Below are positions 35,032 to 46,300 of a stretch of 64,000 nt of DNA, piece after piece. The position numbers were made by a program, and so were the translations under genes. How positions within the stretch are numbered: position 1 is the first letter of the stretch; each line of letters begins with the position of its first letter. Source of the DNA: Archivesica marissinica (taxonomy: Eukaryota > Mollusca > Bivalvia > Venerida > Vesicomyidae); the NCBI GenBank assembly GCA_014843695.1, contig CM026403.1, positions 73,424,152 to 73,488,151 on the forward strand, written 5' to 3'. Below the pieces are notes generated by a model. It saw only the letters and a program-made list of their open reading frames with translations, searched no databases and had not been told where the DNA came from.

Positions 35032-35035
35032 TTCA

Positions 35036-35429
35036 ATACCATTGAGCAATAATTAAATTCTCAAAATTGTCAACAGTCAAATTTATCAACACCTTCTAAA
35101 ATCTGTCAATACATCAAACTTCTAAACACTATGTAATTAACAGGGGCTATAGTTTACCAAATAGTGTTACAAACAATGTCAAAACATGTAACACATTATT
35201 TTTATTTGTTTTTAACAATTGCATTGTAATATTCCTCATAAAAGAAACAAATAAAATATAGGTTAAAAAATACCATACATTATATCAATATCTCAGATGA
35301 ACTACGATTTCAACTTTTCTGTCATCTTACCTACCTAGAGGTCAGTCATAATCATAATCAATGGCATTATATGTATAGAGTATATGTATACCATTGATAG
35401 ATTCTTGTAACAGTTATTTTATGTTATGT
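35036..35429. other. Intergenic, nothing recognised
   Basis: AT-rich sequence with no supported gene. Confidence 0.5.
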
Positions 35430-35560
35430 TATATTTCGGGTTTTACGCCTGCATCAGCACCATTTCGGGCTATATCGCCGGCGGGCAGTTTACTTAACAA
35501 CACCTTTCCTGGGCAGGCTCCAGCGGTTAACCAGTACTTGAGTGCACCAACCTCCGTAAA
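35430..35560 (-). mobile_element. tRNA-derived SINE, family 3, truncated
   Basis: It retains the 3' body (GGGTTTTACGCCTGCATCAG, TATATCGCCGGCGGGCAG, AACACCTTTCCTGGGCAGGC, AACCAGTACTTGAGTGCACC) but not the tRNA-like head. Confidence 0.75.
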
Positions 35561-35607
35561 TATTCGCTACATATGTCATGATGGCTGTAGCCGTATATAC
35601 TGCACAC

Positions 35608-36094
35608 TAGATGGCGGTATACATAGCAAATGGCGGTATACATAGCAAATGCGGTATACATAGCAAATGGCGGTATACATAGCAAATGGTGGCATACATA
35701 GCAAATGGCGGTATACATAGCAAATGGCGGTATACATAGCAAATGGCGGTATACATAGCAAATGGCGGTATACATAGCAAATGGCGGTATACATAGCAAA
35801 TGGTGGTATACATAGCAAATGGTGGTATACATAGCAAATGGCAGTATACATAGCAAATGGCAGTATACATAGCAAATGGTGGTATACATAGCAAATGGTG
35901 GTATACATAGCAAATGGTGGTATACATAGCAAATGGCGGTATACATAGCCAATGGTGGTATACATAGCAAATGGCAGTATACATAGCAAATGACGGTATA
36001 CATAGCAAATGGCGGTATACATAGTAAATGGCGGTATACATAGCAAATGGTGGTATACATAGCAAATGGAGGTATACATAGCAAATGGCGGTAT
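35608..36094. repeat. Minisatellite, 19-bp unit, about 26 copies
   Basis: Units of GGCGGTATACATAGCAAAT with GGTGG and GGCAG variants. The minus strand has no stop in any frame, so three overlapping 19-residue periodic ORFs result. The segment TATACATAGCAAAT is also found in the terminus-like fragment at 29770-29815. Confidence 0.94.
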
Positions 36095-36677
36095 ATCACA
36101 GAAGAGATGTAGCTGGTTACATATGGTTGGTTATACAACATACATTATATATATACATACATACAAACATGCAATACATACAAACAGCAGATGCTACAGT
36201 CAATTACAATCTACTAGGCAGGTATAATTTATGTCGTATTAAACTTTATTGTAAACATATAGGTCGCTATTGAAAACGCCTGCAAAAACACCATTTCATT
36301 AAAATTTGGTAACCAAATTAGCAGCATCCGCTGGTATAAATCCAATGGAGCGCGAAAACTCTGATCTTATCAATGTTTCTGCATATTTTAAGCATTAAGA
36401 TTTGATGTGATTGAATTACAAGGCATAAAATATCCATACCTTTTATTATATACATATTTTCGTTGAATACAAAGTATATAACCGATATAGATATTATCGA
36501 AACTGCGACAATTTTATAGGAATTTCATTGGTCTGGGATATTCAATAGAGGACACCCGATCTCTGGTTTTCAATTAATATTGTCATCCTATAATTTATCA
36601 AAATAATAAATTTCAGCAGTTTTCTTACAAAAATGCAAACATAAAAAAGAGCAAATTCTATCAGAAACGTTTAATTG
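36095..36677. other. Intergenic, nothing recognised
   Basis: AT-rich sequence with no supported gene. It ends in TTTAATTGAAACAGCA immediately before the 38-bp array. Confidence 0.5.
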
Positions 36678-39600
36678 AAACAGCATCTAGCCTTCTGTAG
36701 AGGATCTATAGCCATGCACAGCATCTAGCCTTCTGTAGAGGATCTATAGCCATGCACAGCATCTAACCTTCTGTAGAGGATCTATAGCCATGCACAGCAT
36801 CTAGCCTTCTGTAGATGGTCTATAGCCATGCACAGCATCTAGCCTTCTGTAGAGGATCTATAGCCATGCACAGCATCTAGCCTTCTATAGATGGTCTATA
36901 GCCATGCACAGCATCTAGCCTTCTGTAGATGGTCTATAGCCATGCACAGCATCTAACCTTCTGTAGATGGTCTATAGCCATGCACAGCATCTAGCCTTCT
37001 GTATATGGTCTATAGCCATGCACAGCATCTAGCCTTCTGTAGATGGTCTATAGCCATGCACAGCATCTAGCCTTCTGTATATGATCTATAGCCATGCACA
37101 TCATCTAGCCTTCTGTAGATGGTCTATAGCCATGCACAGCATCTAGCCTTCTGTAGATGGTCTATAGCCATGCACAGCATCTAGCCTTCTGTAGATGGTC
37201 TATAGCCATGCACAGCATCTAGCCTTCTGTAGATGGTCTATAGCCATGCACAGCATCTAGCCTTCTGTATATGGTCTATAGCCATGCACAGCATCTAGCC
37301 TTCTATAGATGGTCTATAGCCATGCACAGCATCTAGCCTTCTATAGATGGTCTATAGCCATGCACAGCATCTAGCCTTCTATAGATGGTCTATAGCCATG
37401 CACAGCATCTAGCCTTCTATAGATGGTCTATAGCCATGCACAGCATCTAGCCTTCTATAGATGGTCTATAGCCATGCACAGCATCTAGCCTTCTATAGAT
37501 GGTCTATAGCCATGCACAGCATCTAGCCTTCTATAGATGGCTATAGCCATGCACAGCATCTAGCCTTCTATAGATGGTCTATAGCCATGCACAGCATCTA
37601 GCCTTCTGTAGATGGTCTATAGCCATGCACAGCACTTAGCCTTCTGTAGATGGTATATAGCCATGCACAGCATCTAGCCTTCTGTAGATGGTCTATAGCC
37701 ATGCACAGCATCTAGCCTTCTGTAGATGGTCAATAGCCATGCACAGCATCTAGCCTTCTGTAGATGGTCAATAGCCATGCACAGCATCTAGCCTTCTGTA
37801 GATGGTCTATAGCCATGCACAGCATCTAGCCTTCTGTAGAGGATCTATAGCCATGCACAGCATCTAGCCTTCTGTATATGGTCTATAGCCATGCACAGCA
37901 TCTAGCCTTCTGTAGATGGTCTATAGCCATGCACAGCATCTAGCCTTCTGTATATGATCTATAGCCATGCACAGCATCTAGCCTTCTGTAGATGGTCTAT
38001 AGCCATGCACAGCATCTAGCCTTCTGTAGATGGTCTATAGCCATGCACAGCATCTAGCCTTCTGTATATGGTCTATAGCCATGCACAGCATCTAGCCTTC
38101 TGTAGATGGTCTATAGCCATGCACAGCATCTAGCCTTCTGTATATGATCTATAGCCATGCACAGCATCTAGCCTTCTGTAGATGGTCTATAGCCATGCAC
38201 AGCATCTAGCCTTCTGTAGATGGTCTATAGCCATGCACAGCATCTAGCCTTCTGTAGAGGATCTATAGCCATGCACAGCATCTAGCCTTCTGTAGATGGT
38301 CAATAGCCATGCACAGCATCTAGCCTTCTGTAGAGGATCTATAGCCATGCACAGCATCTAGCCTTCTGTATATGGTCTATAGCCATGCACAGCATCTAGC
38401 CTTCTGTAGATGATCTATAGCCATGCACAGCATCTAGCCTTCTGTAGAGGATCTATAGCCATGCACAGCATCTAGCCTTCTGTAGATGGTCTATAGCCAT
38501 GCACAGCATCTAGCCTTCTGTAGATGGTCTATAGCCATGCACAGCATCTAGCCTTCTGTATATGATCTATAGCCATGCACAGCATCTAGCCTTCTGTAGA
38601 TGGTCTATAGCCATGCACATCATCTAGCCTTCTGTAGAGGATCTATAGCCATGCACAGCATCTAGCCTTCTATAGATGGTCTATAGCCATGCACAGCATC
38701 TAGCCTTCTGTAGATGGTCTATAGCCATGCACAGCATCTAGCCTTCTATAGATGATATATAGCCATGCACAGCATCTAGCCTTCTGTAGATGGTCTATAG
38801 CCATGCACAGCATCTAGCCTTCTATAGATGATATATAGCCATGCACAGCATCTAGCCTTCTGTATATGGTCTATAGCCATGCACAGCATCTAGCCTTCTA
38901 TAGATGATCTATAGCCATGCACAGCATCTAGCCTTCTGTAGATGGTCTATAGCCATGCACAGCATCTAGTCTTCTGTAGAGGATCTATAGCCATGCATAG
39001 CATCTAGCCTTCTGTAGATGGTCTATAGCCATGCACAGTATCTAGCCTTCTGTAGAGGATCTATAGCCATGCACAGCATCTAGCCTTCTGTAGATGGTCA
39101 ATAGCCATGCACAGCATCTAGCCTTCTGTAGAGGATCTATAGCCATGCACAGCATCTAACCTTCTGTAGATGGTCTATAGCCATGCACAGCATCTAGCCT
39201 TCTGTAGATGGTCTATAGCCATGCACAGCATCTAGCCTTCTGTAGAGGATCTATAGCCATGCACAGCATCTAGCCTTCTGTAGATGGTCTATAGCCATGC
39301 ACAGCATCTAGCCTTCTGTAGATGGTCTATAGCCATGCACAGCATCTAACCTTCTGTAGAGGATCTATAGCCATGCACAGCATCTAACCTTCTGTATATG
39401 GTCTATAGCCATGCACAGCATCTAGCCTTCTGTATATGGTCTATAGCCATGCACAGCATCTAGCCTTCTGTAGATGATCTATAGCCATGCACAGCATCTA
39501 GCCTTCTGTATATGGTCTATAGCCATGCACAGCATCTAGCCTTCTGTAGATGGTCTATAGCCATGCACAGCATCTAGCCTTTGTGGTTAGCTTCTGTATA

Positions 39601-40192
39601 TGGTCTATAGCCATGCACAGCATCTAGCCTTCTGTAGATGGTCTATAGCCATGCACAGCATCTAGCCTTCTGTATATGATCTATAGCCATGCACAGCATC
39701 TAGCCTTCTGTAGATGGTCTATAGCCATGCACAGCATCTAGCCTTCTGTAGAGGATCTATAGCCATGCACAGCATCTAGCCTTCTATAGATGGTCTATAG
39801 CCATGCACAGCATCTAGCCTTCTGTAGATGGTCTATAGCCATGCACAGCATCTAGCCTTCTGTAGATGGTCTATAGCCATGCACAGCATCTAGCCTTCTG
39901 TAGATGATCTATAGCCATGCACAGCATCTAACCTTCTGTAGAGGATCTATAGCCATGCACAGCATCTAGCCTTCTGTATATGATCTATAGCCATGCACAG
40001 CATCTAGCCTTCTGTAGATGGTCTATAGCCATGCACAGCATCTAACCTTCTGTATATGGTCTATAGCCATGCACAGCATCTAGCCTTCTGTATATGGTCT
40101 ATAGCCATGCACAGCATCTAGCCTTCTGTATATGGTCTATAGCCATGCACAGCATCTAGCCTTCTGTAGATGGTCAATAGCCATGCACAGGA
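36678..40192. repeat. Minisatellite/satellite, 38-bp unit, about 92 copies
   Basis: Highly homogeneous 38-bp units (CATCTAGCCTTCTGTAGATG and GTCTATAGCCATGCACAG). Variation is confined mostly to a short window that reads GTAGATGGTCT, GTAGAGGATCT, GTATATGGTCT, GTATATGATCT or ATAGATGGTCT. One unit near 39579 is disrupted (CCTTTGTGGTTAGCTTCTG). The right flank (CTAATTTGAAACAGCA) resembles the left flank (TTTAATTGAAACAGCA). Confidence 0.96.
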
Positions 40193-40417
40193 GCTTGCAG
40201 TTTCTGTAGATGATCTAATTTGAAACAGCACTCTACATCAGTCCTTCCTACCAAGATCCGTCAAAATCAGGCAGTTTGTGAGATGTTTTAAAAATGTTTA
40301 CTTGGAACTATGTCATTTTAAATTTTGTAATCCACCAATATTACCCAAGTACTATGACCATAATTGGTGACTATTGATCAACTAAGGTGATGTCATTTGA
40401 AAATGTTCACGAACAAT
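40193..40417. other. Short unique spacer
   Basis: No gene. It separates the 38-bp array from the 15-bp array. Confidence 0.5.
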
Positions 40418-40705
40418 GATGGACAGACAACTGATGGACAGACGACTAATGGACAGACGACCGATGGACAGACGACGACTGATGGACAGACGACCGATGG
40501 ACAGACGACCAATGGACAGACGACCGATGGACAGACGATCGATGGACAGACGACCGATGGACAGACGACCGATGGACAGACGACCGATGGACAGACGATG
40601 ACTGATGGACAGACGACCGATGGACAGACGACGACTGATGGACAGACGACCGATGGACAGACGACCGATGGACAGACGACTGATGGACAGACGACCAATG
40701 GATAA
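40418..40705. repeat. Minisatellite, 15-bp unit with 18-bp variants, about 19 copies
   Basis: Units of GATGGACAGACGACC, some lengthened by a GAC triplet. All lengths are multiples of three, so frames stay open on both strands; not coding. Confidence 0.93.
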
Positions 40706-41975
40706 CCCAGTTCCCCCCAGCAATGGTACATGGATAACCCCGTTCCCCTCCAGCAATGGTACATGGATAACCCCGTTCCNNNNNNNNNNNNNNNNNNNNN
40801 NNNNNNNNNNNNNNNNNNNNNNNNNNNNNNNNNNNNNNNNNNNNNNNNNNNNNNNNNNNNNNNNNNNNNNNNNNNNNNNNNNNNNNNNNNNNNNNNNNNN
40901 NNNNNNNNNNNNNNNNNNNNNNNNNNNNNNNNNNNNNNNNNNNNNNNNNNNNNNNNNNNNNNNNNNNNNNNNNNNNNNNNNNNNNNNNNNNNNNNNNNNN
41001 NNNNNNNNNNNNNNNNNNNNNNNNNNNNNNNNNNNNNNNNNNNNNNNNNNNNNNNNNNNNNNNNNNNNNNNNNNNNNNNNNNNNNNNNNNNNNNNNNNNN
41101 NNNNNNNNNNNNNNNNNNNNNNNNNNNNNNNNNNNNNNNNNNNNNNNNNNNNNNNNNNNNNNNNNNNNNNNNNNNNNNNNNNNNNNNNNNNNNNNNNNNN
41201 NNNNNNNNNNNNNNNNNNNNNNNNNNNNNNNNNNNNNNNNNNNNNNNNNNNNNNNNNNNNNNNNNNNNNNNNNNNNNNNNNNNNNNNNNNNNNNNNNNNN
41301 NNNNNNNNNNNNNNNNNNNNNNNNNNNNNNNNNNNNNNNNNNNNNNNNNNNNNNNNNNNNNNNNNNNNNNNNNNNNNNNNNNNNNNNNNNNNNNNNNNNN
41401 NNNNNNNNNNNNNNNNNNNNNNNNNNNNNNNNNNNNNNNNNNNNNNNNNNNNNNNNNNNNNNNNNNNNNNNNNNNNNNNNNNNNNNNNNNNNNNNNNNNN
41501 NNNNNNNNNNNNNNNNNNNNNNNNNNNNNNNNNNNNNNNNNNNNNNNNNNNNNNNNNNNNNNNNNNNNNNNNNNNNNNNNNNNNNNNNNNNNNNNNNNNN
41601 NNNNNNNNNNNNNNNNNNNNNNNNNNNNNNNNNNNNNNNNNNNNNNNNNNNNNNNNNNNNNNNNNNNNNNNNNNNNNNNNNNNNNNNNNNNNNNNNNNNN
41701 NNNNNNNNNNNNNNNNNNNNNNNNNNNNNNNNNNNNNNNNNNNNNNNNNNNNNNNNNNNNNNNNNNNNNNNNNNNNNNNCCTCCAGCAATGGTACATGGA
41801 TAACCCCGTTCCCCCTCCAGCAATGGTACATGGATAACCCCGTTCCCTCCAGCAATGGTACATGGATAACCCCGTTCCCCCTCCAGCAATGGTACATGGA
41901 TAACCCCGTTCCCCCTCCAGCAATGGTACATGGATAACCCCGTTCCCTCCAGCAATGGTACATGGATAACCCCGT
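40706..41975. repeat. Minisatellite, 34-bp unit, interrupted by the assembly gap
   Basis: Units of GGATAACCCCGTTCCCCCTC plus CAGCAATGGTACAT occur on both sides of the N run, with a 31-bp variant lacking CCC. About two copies precede and six follow the gap, so the gap lies inside this array. The first unit is fused to the preceding 15-bp array through a shared CAATGG. Confidence 0.92.
40780..41779. other. Assembly gap, 1000 N
   Basis: Exactly 1000 undetermined bases, probably a fixed-size placeholder. The real distance is unknown. All ORFs spanning it are meaningless. Confidence 0.98.
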
Positions 41976-42184
41976 TACATGGATGTGTTAGTTTGGAGAG
42001 GGAGAGATCTATATCAGGTTTAAGCCTTTGTCACATTTGACAAAAAACACAGAAATACACAAAACTTCCTTCTTGTTATAAAACATATAATGATGTCTTA
42101 TTTATTATAATAGACAGAGATTTACAAAACATAGATAATTGATCTAATTCTTGAATCATTATACAACGATACATTACAATAATG

Positions 42185-42313
42185 GCATTAAAATATCAAT
42201 CAATAATCGTTAATAGTTACTCGCCCTGATTTCAAATTCACCTGCTAGCGTTAAAATATCAATCAATAATCGTTAATAGTTACTCGCCCTGATTTCAAAT
42301 TCACCTGCTAGCG
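42185..42313. repeat. 64-bp direct duplication
   Basis: Two adjacent near-identical copies of a segment beginning GCRTTAAAATATCAATCAAT and ending TTCACCTGCTAG. Confidence 0.92.
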
Positions 42314-42689
42314 TTCAAAAAATAAAAACCTGCATAATTTTTTGTTAATATTTCGAAAATTTTACGTATCTTTGTCGTAATGTTAAAGAACACGGTGTGT
42401 GCTTACTTACATACTGAGCTTGAACTAGAGGGAGAAACAGGAACATCAATCTCCCTGCGCTGCTGCGATTCTGCCTAGTTTAGTTTTGATTTTTGTGATT
42501 TTTCAAAAAATGAATTCAATATTTTGAAGACCTGCATGATTTTCATGAAATAAGTATTTGTAAATTACCTCCCTTTATAAATATTTATTTATTTATAAAA
42601 TCATAAATAACTTTGTAAATAATGGTTTGCTCAATAAACTCAAAGCTGGGTTAAATTTCTATACAAATAATAGTTTTATTTTTTTAAGT
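42314..42689. other. Intergenic, nothing recognised
   Basis: AT-rich sequence with no supported gene. Confidence 0.5.
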
Positions 42690-42955
42690 TGTCCGCCTCC
42701 GTGGTCGAGTGGTTAAGGTCGCTGACTTGTATACCACTGTAACCTATCATCACTGATGGTCACGGGTTCGAGCCCCGCTCAGGCCGTGTCTCATTTATAT
42801 GAAAAAGTTGGCAGCTTCTTACGGAGGTTGGTGCACCCAAGTACTGGTTAACCGCTGGAGCCTGCCCAGGAAAGGTGTTAGGTAAACTGCCCGCCGGCGA
42901 TATAGCTCGAAATGGTGTTGATGGAGGCGTAAAACCCGAAATATAAAATATAAAA
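42690..42955 (+). mobile_element. tRNA-derived SINE, family 3, unexpanded copy
   Basis: The tRNA-like head starts GTCCGCCTCCG. It has an A box (TGGTCGAGTGGT, 42702-42713) and a B box (GGTTCGAGCCC, 42765-42775). Between them lies ACCTATCATCACTGATGGTC. The body includes GGTTAACCGCTGGAGCCTGC and CCAGGAAAGGTGTTAGG, ending in an A/T-rich tail. The segment TATCATCACTGATGGTCACG plus GGTTCGAGCCCC is the apparent ancestor of the 6.9-kb array that starts about 0.4 kb downstream. Confidence 0.88.
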
Positions 42956-43194
42956 ATATAACATAATTTTTTAAGTTATAAAGAAAAGATACATTTAGCG
43001 ACATTAATGGCTACAATTATAGATGTATAATTTGACGATCTTTCACTCGGACCTGGTTTGCATAATATTTCCCAAATAACAGCAGTAATTATGGTAAATA
43101 TTCGGCATGTCGATATTATCAATCATAGGCAAGTGTTTTCAATCATTATTTTCATGGATGCATGCCGCATGAACAATTAATACTGTTTTTTTTA

Positions 43195-43355
43195 TATTAA
43201 GTTTATTTATTGTCGCTACAGGTTGCCCATACGAGTGACAGACAGTTCACTTAACAACACCTTTCCTGGGCAGGCTCTAGCTATTAACCAGTACTTGGTG
43301 CACAAACATCCGTAAGAAACTGCCAACTTTTTCATATAACGAGACATGGCCTGAG
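43195..43355 (-). mobile_element. Left (3') part of a family-3 SINE split by the array
   Basis: It begins with a piece of family-2 sequence (TCGCTACAGGTTGCCCATAC) and then joins family-3 body (ACACCTTTCCTGGGCAGGCT, TTAACCAGTACTTGGTGCAC, AACTGCCAACTTTTTCATAT, GAGACATGGCCTGAGCGCGG). It leads without interruption into the first array unit. The matching head lies about 7 kb away at 50245-50352. Confidence 0.8.
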
Positions 43356-46300
43356 CGCGGTTCAAACCCGTGACCATCAGTGATGATAGAGCGCGGTTCC
43401 AACCCGTGACGTGACCATCAGTGATGATAGAGTGGGGTACAAACCCGTGATGTGACAATCAGTGATGATAGAGTGGGATTCAAACCTGTGACGTGACCAT
43501 CAGTGATGATAGAGCGCAGTTCCAACCCGTGACGTGACCATCAGTGATGATAGAGTGGGGTTCAAACCCGTGACGTGACCATCAGTGATGATAGAGTGGG
43601 GCCAACCTGTGACGTGACCATCAGTGATGATAGAGTGGGGTTCAAACCCGTGACGTGACCATCAGTGATGAGAGAGTGGGGCCAACCTGTGACATGACCA
43701 TCAGTGATGATAGAGTGGGGTTCAAACCTGTGACGTGACCATCCGTGATGATAGAGTGGGGCCAACCTGTGACGTGACCATCAGTGATAATAGAGTGGGG
43801 CCAACCCGTGACATGACCATCAGTGATGATAGAGTGGGGTTCAAACCTGTGACATGACCATCAGTGATGATAGAGTGGGGTTCAAACCCATGACATGACC
43901 ATCAGTGATGCTAGAGTGGAGTTCCAACCCGTGACATGACCATCAGTGATGATAGAGTGGGGTTCTAACCTGTGACATGACCATCAGTGATGATAGAGTG
44001 GAGTGGGGTTCAAACCTGTGACGTGACCATCAGTGATGATAGAGTGGGGTTCCAACCCGTGACGTGACCATCAGTGATGATAGCGTGGGGTTCCAACCCA
44101 TGACGTGACCATCAGTGATGATAGAGTGGGGTTCAAACCCATGACGTGACCATCAGTGATGATAGAGTGGGGCCAACCTGTGACGTGACCATCAGTGATG
44201 ATAGAGTGGGGCCAACCTGTGACATAACCATCAGTGATGATAGAGTGGGTTCCAAACTGTGATGTGACCATCAGTGATGATAGAGTGGGGTTCAAACCTG
44301 TGACGTGACCATCAGTGATGATAGAGTGGGGTTCAAACCTGTGACATGACCATCAGTGATAATAGAGTGGGGTTCCAACCCGTGACGTGACCATCAGTGA
44401 TGATAGAGTGGGGTTCAAACCTGTGACGTGACCATCAGTGATGATAGAGTGGGGTTCCAACCCGTGACCATCAGTGATGATAGAGTGGGGTTCAAACCCG
44501 TGACGTGACCATCAGTGATGATAGAGTGGGGTTCCAACCGTGACCATCAGTGATGATAGAGTGGGGTTCAAACCCGTGATGACCATCAGTGATGATAGAG
44601 TGGGGTTCAAACCTGTGACATGACCATCAGTGATGATAGAGTGGGGTTCCAACCCATGACGTGACCATCAATGATGTTAAAGAGGGGTTCAAACCCGTGA
44701 CATGACCATCAGTGATGATAGCGTGGGGTTCCAACCTGTGATGTGACCATCAGTGATGATAGAGTGGGGTTCAAACCCATGACGTGACCATCAGTGATGA
44801 TAGAGTGGGGTTCAAACCTATGACGTGACCATCAGTGATGATAGCGTGGGGTTCCAACCCGTGACGTGACCATCAGTGATGATAGCGTGGGGTTCCAACC
44901 CGTGACGTGACCATCAGTGATGATAGAGTGGGGTTCAAACCCATGACGTGACCATCAGTGATGATAGAGTGGAGCCAACCTGTGACGTGACCATCAGTGA
45001 TGATAGAGTGGGGCCAAACCGTGACATGACCATCAGTGATGATAGAGTGGGGTTCAAACCTGTGACATGACCATCAGTAATAATAGAGTGGGGTTCAAAC
45101 CTGTGACATGACCATCAGTGATGATAGAGTGGGGCCAACCTGTGACATGACCATCAGTGATGATAGAGTGGGGTTCAAATATGTGACGTGACCATCAGTG
45201 ATGATAGAGTGGGGCCAACCTGTGACGTGACCATCAGTGATGATAGAGTGGGGTTCCAACCAGTGATGTGACCATCAGTGATGATAGAGTGGGGTTCAAA
45301 TCCATGACGTGACCATCAGTGATGATAGAGTGGGGTTCAAACCCGTGACATGACCATCAGTAATAATAGAGTGGGGTTCCAACCCGTGACGTGACCATCA
45401 GTGATGATAGAGTGGGGTTCAAACCCGTGACGTGACCATCAGTGATGATAGAGTGGGGTTGCAACCCGTGACGTGACCATCAGTGATGATAGAGTGGGGT
45501 TCAAACCTGTGACGTGACCATCAGTGATGATAGAGTGGGGTTCAAACCTGTGACATGACCATCAGTGATGATAGAGTGGGGTTCAAACCTGTGACATGAC
45601 CATCAGTGATGATAGAGTGGGGTTCCAACCCATGACGTGACCATCAATGATGATAAAGTGGGGTTCAAACCCGTGACATGACCATCAGTGATGATAGCGT
45701 GGGGTTCCAACCTGTGATGTGACCATCAGTGATGATAGAGTGGGGTTCAAACCCATGACGTGACCATCAGTGATGATAGAGTGGGGTTCAAACCTGTGAC
45801 GTGACCATCAGTGATGATAGCGTGGGGTTCCAACCCGTGACGTGACCATCAGTGATGATAGCGTGGGGTTCCAACCCGTGACGTGACCATCAGTGATGAT
45901 AGAGTGGGGTTCAAACCCATGACGTGACCATTAGTGATGATAGAGTGGAGCCAACCTGTGACGTGACCATCAGTGATGATAGAGCGGGGCCAACCCGTGA
46001 CATGACCATCAGTGATGATAGAGTGGGGTTCAAACCCGTGACATGACCATCAGTAATAATAGAGTGGGGTTCAAACCTGTGACATGACCATCAGTGATGA
46101 TAGAGTGGGGCCAACCTGTGACATGACCATCAGTGATGATAGAGTGGGGTTCAAATATGTGACGTGACCATCAGTGATGATAGAGTGGGGCCAACCTGTG
46201 ACGTGACCATCAGTGATGATAGAGTGGGGTTCCAACCTGTGACGTGACCATCAGTGATGATAGAGTGGGGTTCAAATCCATGACGTGACCATCAGTGATG

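Noticed and set aside
36678..40192. CRISPR array
   Set aside because: Repeats are directly adjacent with no unique spacers, no cas genes exist, and the genome is eukaryotic. The same applies to the other arrays.
40382..41963. ORFs of 357-520 residues
   Set aside because: Mostly translated N gap plus repeat sequence.
43216..44295. Minus-strand ORFs in the SINE-derived array
   Set aside because: Periodic translations of the 36-41-bp unit.
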